A DNA stretch of 64,000 bases from an uncultured Collinsella sp. (GCA_900758845.1 CAAESW010000068.1:7657-71656), one strand, 5' to 3'; positions 17,480 to 26,937 are shown, numbered from the stretch's first letter. Notes: a model not told the origin generated them from the letters alone. Numbers and translations are program-made.

Positions 17480-20281
17480 GTGGCAAACGAGTACAAGCAG
17501 ACGATGAATCTGCCCAAGACCGGTTTTCCCATGCGTGCCGGTCTTTCCAAGTCCGAGCCCAAGCGACTCAAGGACTGGCAGGACAACAAGGTCTACGAGC
17601 AGGTTCTGAAGAAGAACGAGGGTCACAAGAAGTTCGTGCTGCATGACGGTCCTCCGTACGCCAACGGTCCGATCCACATCGGCCATGCCATGAACAAGAT
17701 CTCCAAGGACATGATCAACCGTTACTGGATGATGCAGGGCTGCGAAGTTCCCTATGTCCCCGGTTGGGACTGCCACGGTCAGCCGATCGAGCACAAGGTC
17801 GAGGAAAAGCTCGGCACCGAGAAGTTCAACCAGACCCCCACGGCCAAGATCCGTGAGCTCTGCAACGAGTTCGCTGTCGAGAACATCGAGCTGCAGAAGG
17901 CCGGCTTCCGTCGTTTGGGCGTGCTCGGCGACTGGGACAACCCCTACCTGACGCTCTATCACCAGCATGATGCCGCCGACATCGAGGTCTTCAAGGCCAT
18001 GTTCGATAAGGGCATGATCTATCGCGGCCACAAGCCGGTTCACTGGTGCAAGCACTGCCACACCGCACTCGCCGAGGCAGAGATCGAGTACTCCGACGAG
18101 ACGAGCCCGTCCATTTTCGTGCGCTTCGAGATGACCTCCAAGCCCGCCGGCCTCGAGAACTTCGACGGCCCGGTTGACTTCATCATCTGGACGACCACGC
18201 CGTGGACCATCCCCTCCGACCAGGCAGTTTCCCTCAAGCCCGGCGCCGCCTACGTCGCCGTTGAGCACGACGGCCGCGCCGAGGTCATGCTCGAGGACCT
18301 GGCTCCCAAGTGCTGCGAGGAGTTTGGCTGGGAGTACACCCCGGTCATGGTCGACGGCAAGCCCTATGTGGTTCCCGCCGAGACGTTCCACCACATCCAC
18401 TACAAGCAGCCGATCTTTGACGGTGTCGAGGGTGTGGCGCTGCTGGCCGATTACGTCGGTGTCGATGACGGTACCGGTATCGTCCACAACTCGCCCGGCC
18501 ACGGCGTCGACGACTACTTTGCCTGCCTCAAGGAGGGCATCACCGACATCTGCATGCCGGTCGATGACGACGGCAAGTTCTACACCGGCGAGGAGTTTGG
18601 CACCGGTGGCCCCTTCAGCGGTATGGATACCGATGAGGCCAACCCGCACATCATCGAGTTCCTGCGCGAGCGCGGCACCCTGGTCCTCGAGAAGAAGATC
18701 ACGCACAGCTATCCGCACTGCTGGCGCTGCAAGCACCCGGTGCTCTTCCGTGCTACTGACCAGTGGTTTGTCTCTATGGACAAGACCGGTTTGCGTGAGC
18801 AGGCTGGCAAGGAGGTTCGCGAGAACGTCAAGTGGTATCCGGCTCACGCCGCCAACCGCATCGGCGCCATGGTCGAGCAGCGTCCCGACTGGTGCATCAG
18901 CCGTCAGCGCAACTGGGGCGTGCCTATCCCCAGCTACACCTGCGCCGACTGCGGCGAGAAGGTCATGAACGACGCCACGCTCGACGCCGTCATCAAGCTC
19001 TTCCACGAGAAGGGCTCCGACGCCTGGTTCACCGACGCTCCCGAGAGCTACCTGGGCGAGGCCTGCGTCTGCCCCAAGTGCGGCGGTCATCACCTCAAGG
19101 CCGATAAGGACATCCTCGACGTGTGGTGGGATTCCGGCGTGTCTTGGAAGGCCGTCTGCGAGTATCGCCCTGAGCTTGAGTACCCGGCGGACGTGTATCT
19201 TGAGGGCTCCGACCAGCACCGCGGTTGGTTCCAGAGCTCGCTGCTCACCTCGGTGGGTGCCAACGGCCACGCTCCGTACAAGGCGGTCGTCTCGCAGGGC
19301 TTCACGCTCGACGGCCAGGGCCGCAAGATGTCCAAGTCGCTCGGCAACGTCATCGACCCCAACAAGGTCTGCGACGAGATGGGCGCCGACATCATCCGTC
19401 TGTGGGTTGCTTCTGTCGACACCAGCTCCGACGTCTCCATCGACCACGAGATCCTTGCTCGTACATCTGATGCCTATCGCCGTTTCCGCAACACGCTGCG
19501 CTTCCTGCTCTCCGAGCTCGAGGGTCAGTTTGAGCCCGAGACCGACGGCGTCGCCTTTGCCGACTTGCTGCCGCTCGACAAGCTCATGGTTGCCCGTCTG
19601 ACCCAGGTCCAGGCCGAGGTCGACGACGCCTACGCCAGCTACGAGTTCCCGCGCGCCTACCGTGCGCTCTACGACTTCGTGGTGACCGAGCTTTCTAACG
19701 TGTACCTCGACGCTCTGAAGGACCGTCTGTACTGCGACAAGCCCGGCTCGCTCGAGCGCCGCAGCGCACAGACCGTGCTGGCCGAGCTCTTCTCGATGCT
19801 CATGCGCGACCTGCAGCCGATCCTGTCCTACACAGTCGATGAGGCCATGGCCTATGCACCTGCCGGCTGCGTCGATCACCAGAAGTACGCCGCGCTGCTC
19901 GATTGGTATAAGTCGCCCATCACGGTCGACGAGGCCAATGAGTTTGAGGGCGTGCTCGAGGCTTCGCTCGAGCTCCGTAGCGCCGTGACCAAGGCCCTTG
20001 AGGATGCCCGTTCTGCCGGCACCTTCACTAAGGGCCAGCAGGTCCGCGTCAAGGCGGTCGTTCCCGCCGAGATGTACGCGCTGCTGACCGGCGACAAGGC
20101 CGTCGACCTGGCCGAGTTCTACATCGTCTCCGATGTTGAGCTGACCCAGGGCGAGGAGCTCTCCGTTGCCATCGAGGCTGCCGAGGGCGAGTGCTGCGAC
20201 CGTTGCTGGAACTACCGCACCACCGTCGGCGAGTACAACGGCCACGCGCATATCTGTAAACGTTGTGCCGATGTTTTGTAG
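17480..20281 (+). CDS. ileS: Isoleucyl-tRNA synthetase
   Basis: Class I synthetase of 933 residues that charges tRNA-Ile and edits misactivated valine. HIGH is at residues 66-69 (GPIHIGHAMNK), followed by the CP1 editing domain (about 190-390; TTTPWTIPSDQA) and KMSKS in GRKMSKSLGN near 616. The C-terminal zinc finger CCDRCWNYR...CKRC is complete. GTG 17480 has AAGGGG just upstream; the frame opens earlier inside the T-box terminator, which excludes an earlier start. The gene is controlled by the Ile T-box. Its stop codon lies inside a 15-bp hairpin. Confidence 0.97.
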   Translation: MANEYKQTMNLPKTGFPMRAGLSKSEPKRLKDWQDNKVYEQVLKKNEGHKKFVLHDGPPYANGPIHIGHAMNKISKDMINRYWMMQGCEVPYVPGWDCHGQPIEHKVEEKLGTEKFNQTPTAKIRELCNEFAVENIELQKAGFRRLGVLGDWDNPYLTLYHQHDAADIEVFKAMFDKGMIYRGHKPVHWCKHCHTALAEAEIEYSDETSPSIFVRFEMTSKPAGLENFDGPVDFIIWTTTPWTIPSDQAVSLKPGAAYVAVEHDGRAEVMLEDLAPKCCEEFGWEYTPVMVDGKPYVVPAETFHHIHYKQPIFDGVEGVALLADYVGVDDGTGIVHNSPGHGVDDYFACLKEGITDICMPVDDDGKFYTGEEFGTGGPFSGMDTDEANPHIIEFLRERGTLVLEKKITHSYPHCWRCKHPVLFRATDQWFVSMDKTGLREQAGKEVRENVKWYPAHAANRIGAMVEQRPDWCISRQRNWGVPIPSYTCADCGEKVMNDATLDAVIKLFHEKGSDAWFTDAPESYLGEACVCPKCGGHHLKADKDILDVWWDSGVSWKAVCEYRPELEYPADVYLEGSDQHRGWFQSSLLTSVGANGHAPYKAVVSQGFTLDGQGRKMSKSLGNVIDPNKVCDEMGADIIRLWVASVDTSSDVSIDHEILARTSDAYRRFRNTLRFLLSELEGQFEPETDGVAFADLLPLDKLMVARLTQVQAEVDDAYASYEFPRAYRALYDFVVTELSNVYLDALKDRLYCDKPGSLERRSAQTVLAELFSMLMRDLQPILSYTVDEAMAYAPAGCVDHQKYAALLDWYKSPITVDEANEFEGVLEASLELRSAVTKALEDARSAGTFTKGQQVRVKAVVPAEMYALLTGDKAVDLAEFYIVSDVELTQGEELSVAIEAAEGECCDRCWNYRTTVGEYNGHAHICKRCADVL

Positions 20282-20311
20282 GTTACGGCGTTCATAGAAC
20301 GCCGTAACCTA
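20279..20311 (+). terminator. 15-bp hairpin overlapping the ileS stop codon
   Basis: A perfect 15-bp stem (20279-20293 with 20297-20311) and 3-nt loop include the TAG stop. There is no T-tract, so it may protect the mRNA end or, with the downstream hairpin at 20503, terminate in stages. Confidence 0.55.
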
Positions 20312-20321
20312 CCGACGCTGC

Positions 20322-20419
20322 AAACGCCCCTAAGCGGCAATCTGACGTTCAATCGTCGGTCGCGTACCAAAGTACGCTTCCCTCCTCTTTCACGTCACCT
20401 TGCTCACTTAGGGACGTTT
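20322..20419. repeat. Structured intergenic element with nested inverted repeats
   Basis: The gene-free stretch 20282-20652 holds this element. Outer arms AAACGCCCCTAAG (20322-20334) and CTTAGGGACGTTT (20407-20419) pair with one mismatch. Inside, GCGTAC-CAAA-GTACGC (20362-20377) forms a perfect hairpin and GACG-TTCAAT-CGTC another. No open reading frame of note is present. It may be a small repeat element or a structured RNA; neither can be settled from one copy. Confidence 0.5.
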
Positions 20420-20502
20420 TCGCTGTTGGTGACGATAACGCGGCGTTTCCATTGCTGGAGCTAAAGGCTTTCTTTCGCTTTCGCTCTTAGTCGAAAGCTA
20501 TT

Positions 20503-20540
20503 AAGCGACATTCCGTTCTTCGGAATGTCGCTTTCGTTTT
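20503..20540 (+). terminator. Rho-independent terminator upstream of lspA
   Basis: Perfect 13-bp stem AAGCGACATTCCG / CGGAATGTCGCTT (20503-20515, 20521-20533) with a 5-nt loop, then TCGTTTT. It ends read-through from ileS or an RNA from the preceding element. Confidence 0.8.
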
Positions 20541-20652
20541 ATGCTGGTTATTTCGCTTGCGTTGGTGGACATGTCGTGCGCTCTGCGTGTGGCAATATAA
20601 GATGGTTAATTGCGTAAAACGGAATTTGATTATCTGAGGGTAGGGGATTGAT

Positions 20653-21252
20653 TTGGGTCGTGCTGGGGATATGACGCCGCCTTTGCGTTGGCGGTTGGGT
20701 GTTGCTGGTGGGGCAGCGCTCGTTGTGCTGCTTGTTGACCAGCTGACCAAGCTTGCGGTTCGTGCCGTGGGCGAAGCTTTGCATGTGACTGTCATCCCCG
20801 GTGTCATCGACTTTATGTTTGTCCGCAATATCGGTGCTGCCTTTAGTATGGGCGAGGGGCATGGCATCGCGTTTGCCGTGCTGGCGTTGGCGGTCATTAT
20901 CGCTATTGCCGTGTACCTCGTTCGTGCACCCCAGCTCGCCCATCTTGAGGTTGTGGGCATGGCGATGGTTGCGGGCGGTGCTATCGGCAACGCTATCGAT
21001 CGTTTGGCATTTGGCTTCGTGACCGATTTTATTGCCACAACCTTCATTGACTTCCCCGTCTTCAATGTGGCCGATATCGGCATTACCTTGGGCGTCGTGC
21101 TCGCCCTCTTCGGCTACATGTTCTTGAGCCCCGCTGCCCGTGAGGTCGATGCGACAGCCGAGCTTAACGCCCGTGACGAGGCCCGCGCTAGGCGCAAGGC
21201 CCAGCAACGCGGGGAGCGTGCCCGCAAGATTCGCGAAAGGAATGAGCGTTAA
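20653..21252 (+). CDS. lspA: Lipoprotein signal peptidase
   Basis: Membrane aspartic peptidase that cleaves prolipoprotein signal peptides after lipidation. The 199-residue protein has four transmembrane segments and the family blocks DQLTKLAV, FVRNIGAAFSMG, GAIGNAIDRLAFGFVTDF (first catalytic Asp) and FPVFNVADIGI (second catalytic Asp). A basic, coiled tail of about 45 residues follows the last membrane segment. TTG 20653 is preceded by GGGGATTGAT. The stop overlaps the rluD start (TAATG). It would process the lipoproteins encoded at 59.7-62.9 kb. Confidence 0.94.
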   Translation: MGRAGDMTPPLRWRLGVAGGAALVVLLVDQLTKLAVRAVGEALHVTVIPGVIDFMFVRNIGAAFSMGEGHGIAFAVLALAVIIAIAVYLVRAPQLAHLEVVGMAMVAGGAIGNAIDRLAFGFVTDFIATTFIDFPVFNVADIGITLGVVLALFGYMFLSPAAREVDATAELNARDEARARRKAQQRGERARKIRERNER

Positions 21253-22265
21253 TGGCCGACATCCATATTCTCGTTGCCGACGATTGCGCTGGTCAGCGTC
21301 TTGACGCCTATCTGGGCTCCAATGACGGCTGCCCTACGCGCTCTGCCTGCGCGCATCTGATTGAGGGCGGTGCCGTATGTGTCAATGGCGAGACCTGTCT
21401 GTCTAAAAAGTACGCCGTGCGAGCCGGCGACCGTATTTCGGTCGATTTGCCTGAGCCGCACGATCCCACCGATGTGATTCCCGAGGCCATCCCGCTCGAC
21501 ATTCGCTATGAGGACGACTATCTCATTGTGCTCTCCAAGCAGCGCGGCCTGGTGTGCCATCCTGCGCATGGTCATGAGAGCGGTACGCTCGCGAATGCCC
21601 TGGTCTATCACTGCGGTATCGACCATCTGGGCACCGTGCAGGGCGAGGATCGCCCCGGGATCGTGCATCGTTTGGATCGCGATACCTCGGGTCTCATGCT
21701 TGCGGCAAAGGACGACGACACACAGCGCGCGCTTCAAAATCTCATTCGCACGCGTACGCTCGACCGCCGCTATATCACGCTTGTCCACGGGCACATCGCC
21801 ATGGACGAGGGCACCATCAATACCGGTATCGCCCGTTCCACGCGCGACCGCGTTAAGATGGCGGTTTCGGACGACCCCTTTGCCCGTCAGGCCATTACAA
21901 CCTTTAAGGTCCTCGAGCGCTTTGATTCCACGCGCTTTGACGACGGCTACACGCTTGTCGAGTGTCACCTGTTTACCGGCCGCACTCATCAGATTCGCGT
22001 GCATATGCGTCATATCAACCACGCCTGCGTGGGCGATCCGCTCTACGGCAAGTGCGATGCGCGCGCCGACCAGGGCCTGACCAGGCAGTTCCTGCATTCT
22101 TGGCGCGTGGCGTTCGACCATCCCGTGACGGGGGAGCGCATTGAGTGCCGCGACGAGTTGCCGTGGGATCTCGCTGCGGTTCTCGACGATCTGGCTCCGC
22201 GCTCGCTCGGTCGCACGGCCGCTGGAGATGAAATCGTTCCGCAGCTCGGTCTTCTCGAAGCCTAG
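21252..22265 (+). CDS. rluD: RluD-family 23S rRNA pseudouridine synthase
   Basis: The 337-residue protein starts with an S4 RNA-binding domain (about 12-70) and continues with the RluA/RluD catalytic domain. The catalytic aspartate is in HRLDRDTSGLMLAAK. Supporting blocks are HPAHGHESGTLANALVYH and LFTGRTHQIRVHMRHI. It should isomerise uridines in 23S rRNA. It is translationally coupled to lspA, a pairing common in Gram-positive genomes. Confidence 0.92.
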   Translation: MADIHILVADDCAGQRLDAYLGSNDGCPTRSACAHLIEGGAVCVNGETCLSKKYAVRAGDRISVDLPEPHDPTDVIPEAIPLDIRYEDDYLIVLSKQRGLVCHPAHGHESGTLANALVYHCGIDHLGTVQGEDRPGIVHRLDRDTSGLMLAAKDDDTQRALQNLIRTRTLDRRYITLVHGHIAMDEGTINTGIARSTRDRVKMAVSDDPFARQAITTFKVLERFDSTRFDDGYTLVECHLFTGRTHQIRVHMRHINHACVGDPLYGKCDARADQGLTRQFLHSWRVAFDHPVTGERIECRDELPWDLAAVLDDLAPRSLGRTAAGDEIVPQLGLLEA

Positions 22266-22283
22266 CCAGTATTAGGTGGTTTC

Positions 22284-22310
22284 TTGAACTCGGTAAGCCT
22301 GCGGTAAGAT
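22284..22310 (+). promoter_or_regulatory. Candidate promoter of the glycosyltransferase gene
   Basis: TTGAAC (22284-22289) with TAAGAT (22305-22310) at a 15-bp spacing, or a shifted -10 two bases later. The spacing is short, so confidence is limited. Confidence 0.4.
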
Positions 22311-22347
22311 ATACGTTTGTTTACGTTACGCGTTGCTGGGAGCCTGC

Positions 22348-23643
22348 ATGCTCGCCTTTTTACAAACCAACACACCCATCGTGATCTTCAACCAGATTGT
22401 CGTCACGCTGCTCACGGTCTGCTTTCTGTATCAGGTGGTCTTCTTTGTCATTGGCGCTCTTCGTGGCGAGGTCGCGCCTCCCAAGGCCAAAAAACTCCAT
22501 CGCTATGCTTTCTTTATCGCGGCGCATAATGAGGAGGCCGTGATTGCCAACCTCGTTCGCTCCATCAAGGACCAGGATTATCCGTCCGAGCTCATCGAGG
22601 TCTTTGTCGTTGCCGACGCCTGCACCGACAACACGGCGCAGCTCGCGCGCGAGGCGGGCGCCATCGTTTATGAGCGTAACGACCTGGCCCGCAAGGGTAA
22701 GAGCTGGGTCATGGACTATGGTTTCGACCGCATCCTTAACGAGTATCCCGACACCTTCGAAGGTTACTTTATCTTCGATGCCGATAACGTTATCTCCCGC
22801 GATTACGTGTCCAAGATGAACGATGCCTTTGACCAGGGATTCCATGTGGTCACAAGCTATCGCAACTCCAAGAACTTTGGCAGCTCGTGGATCTCGGCAG
22901 CTAATGCTACCTGGTATTTGCGCGAGGCGCGCTTCCTTAACAATGCGCGTAATATCTGTAAGACGTCTTGCGCCGTCTCGGGTTCGGGCTACCTCATCTC
23001 CGCCAGTGTTATTGAGGGCATGCACGGCTGGCAGTTCCACACGCTGACCGAGGACATTCAGTTCACTACGTTCTGCGCTATTCACGGTATTCGCATTGGC
23101 TATGCGCCGGCGGAGTTCTTTGACGAGCAACCCGTGACGTTCAAGGCATCCTGGAAGCAGCGTATGCGCTGGACCAAGGGCTTTTACCAGGTGTTCTTTA
23201 CCTACGGCAAGCATCTGGTTAAGTCGACGTTCCGCTATCATCGCTTTGCCGCCTACGACATGTTTATGACCATCGCTCCGGGTATGCTGCTATCGCTGAT
23301 CTCGATGCTCGCTAATGCGACGTTCTTGATTGTGGGTGGCCTTTCGCATGGTTTCTTGGCTACCGAAGTCGAGATGCAGGCGTGCGCCGCTTCGCTCATT
23401 ATGACCTTCGCCATGATGTATCAGACCTTCTTTATCCTGGCGCTGCTCACGACTATCTTTGAGTACAAGCACATTCACTGCGCGCAAAAGTGGCGTCTGG
23501 TGACTAACCTGTTCACCTTCCCGATCTTTATGTTCAGCTATATCCCTATCACGGTGGCCGCGCTGTTCCTGAAGGTCGACTGGGTTCCTACCCAGCATGC
23601 CGTAAACGTCACCCTCGACGAGGTCATGCAAGGCGCCAAATAA
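22348..23643 (+). CDS. Membrane glycosyltransferase, family 2
   Basis: Processive-type GT2 enzyme of 431 residues. An N-terminal membrane segment (about 9-35) precedes the GT-A domain with FIAAHNEEAVIANLV, VVADACTDNTA, the metal-binding DAD in FDADN, and the QXXRW-type motif QRMRWTKGF. Three or four membrane segments close the protein. It resembles the cellulose synthase/hyaluronan synthase group in architecture, so a cell-surface polymer is likely; the sugar is unknown. ATG 22348 has GGGAG 5 bp upstream. A terminator follows. Confidence 0.85.
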   Translation: MLAFLQTNTPIVIFNQIVVTLLTVCFLYQVVFFVIGALRGEVAPPKAKKLHRYAFFIAAHNEEAVIANLVRSIKDQDYPSELIEVFVVADACTDNTAQLAREAGAIVYERNDLARKGKSWVMDYGFDRILNEYPDTFEGYFIFDADNVISRDYVSKMNDAFDQGFHVVTSYRNSKNFGSSWISAANATWYLREARFLNNARNICKTSCAVSGSGYLISASVIEGMHGWQFHTLTEDIQFTTFCAIHGIRIGYAPAEFFDEQPVTFKASWKQRMRWTKGFYQVFFTYGKHLVKSTFRYHRFAAYDMFMTIAPGMLLSLISMLANATFLIVGGLSHGFLATEVEMQACAASLIMTFAMMYQTFFILALLTTIFEYKHIHCAQKWRLVTNLFTFPIFMFSYIPITVAALFLKVDWVPTQHAVNVTLDEVMQGAK

Positions 23644-23651
23644 CCACCACC

Positions 23652-23697
23652 AAAACCACCGCAAAGGGGACAGGCACCTTTGTGGTGGTTTTTTGCT
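23652..23697 (+). terminator. Rho-independent terminator after the glycosyltransferase
   Basis: The left arm AAAACCACCGCAAAGG pairs with CCTTTGTGGTGGTTTT, one mismatch, followed by more Ts. Its sequence resembles the two-way terminator at 15862-15900. Confidence 0.85.
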
Positions 23698-23725
23698 TTT
23701 GCGATGCAGCTCGAGGAGGAGTCCG

Positions 23726-24148
23726 ATGGTCTATATCCCGTTTTGGATTTGCATCTTTGCCGGCGCGGCGATTGATGCCCGTGAGCGGCGGTTTCCGAAT
23801 GCGCTTGCCGGAGCGTGTGCGGTGGCGGCATTAGCAGGCGTTTGGCTCGACAAAGGCGTTAACACAGCGCTTGACCACGCAGGTCTTGCCGTCATCGTGT
23901 ATCTTGCTCTCGTGCTGACTGAGTCCCTCTGGCGTCGACTTCGCCAAATCCCGGGCATCGGCATGGGGGATGCCAAGGCGCTCTTCGCGCTTTGCACGCT
24001 CGACCCTATGGGTGGCATCGTGGCATTTGCCGTCGCACTCCTGGCCCTGGCCCTCTCCTGCCTCTTCACAAAATCGCGCTCCCTGCCATTGCTCCCGTTT
24101 TTAGTGCCGATTTTTGCCATAATCGAGGTCGTGGGCTGCACATTGTAA
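23726..24148 (+). CDS. A24-family prepilin peptidase-like membrane protein
   Basis: Small (140-residue) membrane protein of the type IV prepilin peptidase family, peptidase domain only. Two catalytic aspartates are visible: D17 in AAIDARERRFPN and D82 in GIGMGDAKAL. About five hydrophobic segments are present. It lacks the N-terminal methylase domain of full PilD and so resembles CpaA/TadV. No pilin or Tad gene is within the window, so its substrate must be elsewhere. ATG 23726 has GAGGAGGA upstream. Confidence 0.8.
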   Translation: MVYIPFWICIFAGAAIDARERRFPNALAGACAVAALAGVWLDKGVNTALDHAGLAVIVYLALVLTESLWRRLRQIPGIGMGDAKALFALCTLDPMGGIVAFAVALLALALSCLFTKSRSLPLLPFLVPIFAIIEVVGCTL

Positions 24149-24179
24149 CCGATTGCGCATCCTTCTTAAGGAGCATGCC

Positions 24180-25427
24180 ATGGCATCTAATCAAGAAACG
24201 GCCGTCATTAAGGCGCGCATGGACCGTATTCCCTCGGCGTTGTCGCCCGAACTAGTCGAGCGCATTGTCGCCGATCGTGCTTCGGGCTATGTCAACCCGT
24301 ATCGTTGCAACGACGATCAGGTCATTCGTCGTATTAATCGCGCCGCCGACAAAGGCACGCTTATGCGTCCGGCGTTTATGCGCGATACCGAAAAGATACT
24401 TCATCTTCCGGCGTACACCCGTTATGCAGGTAAAACGCAGGTCTTTAGCTTCCGTAGCAATGACGATCTGTCACGCCGCGGTTTGCACGTGCAGCTTGTG
24501 TCTCGCATTGCGCGCGATATCGGTCGCGCCCTGGGGCTCAATTGCAATCTGATCGAGGCGATTGGCCTGGGCCACGACTTGGGACACACGCCTTTCGGCC
24601 ATTCCGGCGAGCGCTTCCTCAACGATATCTATCACGAGCGTACGGGGCGTTATTTTTTCCATAACGTGCAGTCGGTCCGCGTGCTCGACGCGCTGTATGG
24701 CCGCAACGTGTCGCTCCAGACGCTCGACGGCGTGCTATGCCATAACGGCGAGTACGAGCAGCGTGTGTTTGAGCTCTCGGACATGGGCTCCTTTGAGCAG
24801 TTTGACCAGACGGTTGAGGATTGCATTGCCACGGGCTATAGCGCAATTGAGCATCTGCGTCCCATGACGCTCGAGGGCTGCGTCGTTCGCATCTCGGATA
24901 TTCTTGCCTACGTCGGTCGTGACCGTCAGGATGCGATCGCGGCGGGCCTGCTTTCGCCCGACGCTTTTGATGATGGCCGGGGCGGTGCCTACAACAGTTG
25001 GATCCTCACACATGCCTCCATCGATATCGTTGAGCACAGCTATGGTAAGCCGCGTATCGAGATGAGCGAGGACCTGTTTGAGGAAATCCGCCGAGCCAAG
25101 CGCGAGAACTACGAGAAGATCTATAGCAAGGGCGGTATCGAAGGCGACTCCGAGGCGGAGCTGCGCGAAGCCTTCGAAAAGCTTTACGACCGTTGCCTGC
25201 AGGATATAAACGAAGGTGACGAGTCCTCGTATATCTTTAAACACCACATTTCTCGCATCGAGCAGCAGCTTTCCTACTACGATCGCGCCTATGCCTGGCA
25301 GAACGATAAGGACCAGGCGGTCGTGGATTACATTGCGAGCATGACGGACGGTTATTTCTGCGAACTGACGAGCAAGCTGTTCCCTGGTCTGGAGTTTCCG
25401 CACCGTACCTATATTAACGAACGGTAG
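24180..25427 (+). CDS. HD-domain dGTPase-like phosphohydrolase
   Basis: The 415-residue protein resembles deoxyguanosinetriphosphate triphosphohydrolases. It has the HD metal site in GLGHDLGHTPFGHSGE near residues 128-143, upstream VSRIARDIGRAL, and VRISDILAYVGRDRQDA containing the later metal-binding Asp. It probably hydrolyses dNTPs to nucleosides and tripolyphosphate, controlling nucleotide pools; substrate range is uncertain in this subfamily. ATG 24180 has AAGGAG 6 bp upstream. Confidence 0.83.
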   Translation: MASNQETAVIKARMDRIPSALSPELVERIVADRASGYVNPYRCNDDQVIRRINRAADKGTLMRPAFMRDTEKILHLPAYTRYAGKTQVFSFRSNDDLSRRGLHVQLVSRIARDIGRALGLNCNLIEAIGLGHDLGHTPFGHSGERFLNDIYHERTGRYFFHNVQSVRVLDALYGRNVSLQTLDGVLCHNGEYEQRVFELSDMGSFEQFDQTVEDCIATGYSAIEHLRPMTLEGCVVRISDILAYVGRDRQDAIAAGLLSPDAFDDGRGGAYNSWILTHASIDIVEHSYGKPRIEMSEDLFEEIRRAKRENYEKIYSKGGIEGDSEAELREAFEKLYDRCLQDINEGDESSYIFKHHISRIEQQLSYYDRAYAWQNDKDQAVVDYIASMTDGYFCELTSKLFPGLEFPHRTYINER

Positions 25428-25487
25428 TTCGTATAAATTCGGTATACTGTTAGTGGAAAACGTTTTTGATTGATACACGGGATGGCT

Positions 25488-26837
25488 ATGGACGACCTTT
25501 TTTCTGCTTCGACGCGCGAGCGTTCCTTTCAGAATGCGCCGCTTGCGGTGCGTATGCGCCCCAATTCGCTCGACGAGTATGTGGGCCAGCAAAAGGCCGT
25601 CGGTAAGGGCTCATGGTTGCGTGCCGCGATCGAACACGACGTGCTTTCCAGTGTGATTTTGTATGGGCCGGCCGGTACGGGTAAGACGACGCTGGCCCAT
25701 ATTATCGCCAACCATACTAAGAGCGAGTTTGTCGAGGTCAGCGCTGTGACGGGCACCGTGAAGGACTTGCGCCGCGTGATCGACGAGGCCAAGACGCTTC
25801 TGAATACGTATGACCGTCGCACTATCCTGTTTATCGACGAGATTCATCGCTTTTCGAAGTCACAACAGGATGCATTGCTGCATGCGGTTGAGAACCGTAC
25901 CGTCATTATGATTGGTGCCACGACGGAGAACCCGTACTTCGAGGTCAACTCGGCGTTGCTCTCGCGTGGTCGTGTGGTGGAACTTGAACACCTTAAGGAC
26001 GAGGACATAGCCACGCTGATCGAGCGTGCGCTCGAGGCTCCGCATGGCCTGAACGGTAAGTTCTCGGCCGATGTTGATACGGTTAAGACCATTTGCACGC
26101 TGGCAGCGGGTGACGCTCGCTCGGCGCTCACGACGCTCGAGCTTGCGAGCGAGATTGCCGTCACACGTCCCGATACCGAGGGAACGCCGGCGCCGGCGGC
26201 GGGGGAGCGCTATCCCATTACCGTGGATGACGTTAAGATTGCCAACCCGCGTCGTGGCTTTTCGTACGACAAAAACGGTGACATGCACTACGACATCATC
26301 AGTGCATTTATTAAGTCCATGCGCGGTAGCGACCCCGATGCCACGATCTATTGGCTCGCGCGCATGATTGACGCGGGGGAGGATCCTAAGTTTATCGCTC
26401 GTCGTATTATGATTCAGGCTTCTGAGGATGTTGGCAACGCCGACCCGCAGGCGCTTTTGGTGGCACATGCCGCGTTTAAGTCTGCCGAGGTCATTGGCTA
26501 TCCCGAATGTCGCATTAACCTGGCTCAGGCTGCGCTCTATGTTTGCCTGGCGCCAAAATCCAACGCGTGTGAGGCTTCGATCGATGCGGCGCTGGCCGAT
26601 ATCCATTCTAGTGGGCTTCGTGAGGTGCCGAGTTATTTGCGCGATCGTCATCGCCCAGGTAGCGACGAATACGGTGTATATAAGTATCCACATGATTATC
26701 CCGAAGGCTGGGTCGATCAGCGCTATTTGCCCGAGGGACTGGAGCGCGGCGCGTTCTGGCAGCCTGCCGGCCGCGGTTGGGAAGAATGGCGCGTAGAGCA
26801 AAGTGAACGCGACCGCAGCGGGAATGCACCGAAGTAG
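25488..26837 (+). CDS. rarA: Replication-associated AAA ATPase RarA/MgsA
   Basis: AAA+ clamp-loader-like ATPase of 449 residues acting at stalled replication forks. It has an N-terminal RPNSLDEYVGQ segment, Walker A GPAGTGKTT, Walker B TILFIDEIHRFSK, and sensor 1 IGATTENP. The C-terminal tetramerisation region has SAFIKSMRGSDPDATIYWLARM and ends with the family's YKYPHDYPEGWVDQRYLP. ATG 25488 is chosen for a GGGATGG upstream; ATG 25482 is nearly as likely. Confidence 0.9.
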   Translation: MDDLFSASTRERSFQNAPLAVRMRPNSLDEYVGQQKAVGKGSWLRAAIEHDVLSSVILYGPAGTGKTTLAHIIANHTKSEFVEVSAVTGTVKDLRRVIDEAKTLLNTYDRRTILFIDEIHRFSKSQQDALLHAVENRTVIMIGATTENPYFEVNSALLSRGRVVELEHLKDEDIATLIERALEAPHGLNGKFSADVDTVKTICTLAAGDARSALTTLELASEIAVTRPDTEGTPAPAAGERYPITVDDVKIANPRRGFSYDKNGDMHYDIISAFIKSMRGSDPDATIYWLARMIDAGEDPKFIARRIMIQASEDVGNADPQALLVAHAAFKSAEVIGYPECRINLAQAALYVCLAPKSNACEASIDAALADIHSSGLREVPSYLRDRHRPGSDEYGVYKYPHDYPEGWVDQRYLPEGLERGAFWQPAGRGWEEWRVEQSERDRSGNAPK

Positions 26838-26937
26838 CTGCTGATAATTTTGTCCCACGTTGCTGCTCTTGGCATGTTCGGTCCCCTTTGGGGTACCATG
26901 AAAAGCGTCTGTATATCGATTCCTTTGGGAGGCTTGT

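Noticed and set aside
17264..20251. 995-codon open frame antisense to ileS
   Set aside because: It mirrors ileS codon bias; ileS has all class I synthetase motifs, and the antisense product has no recognisable domain and repetitive Leu/Val/Gly content.
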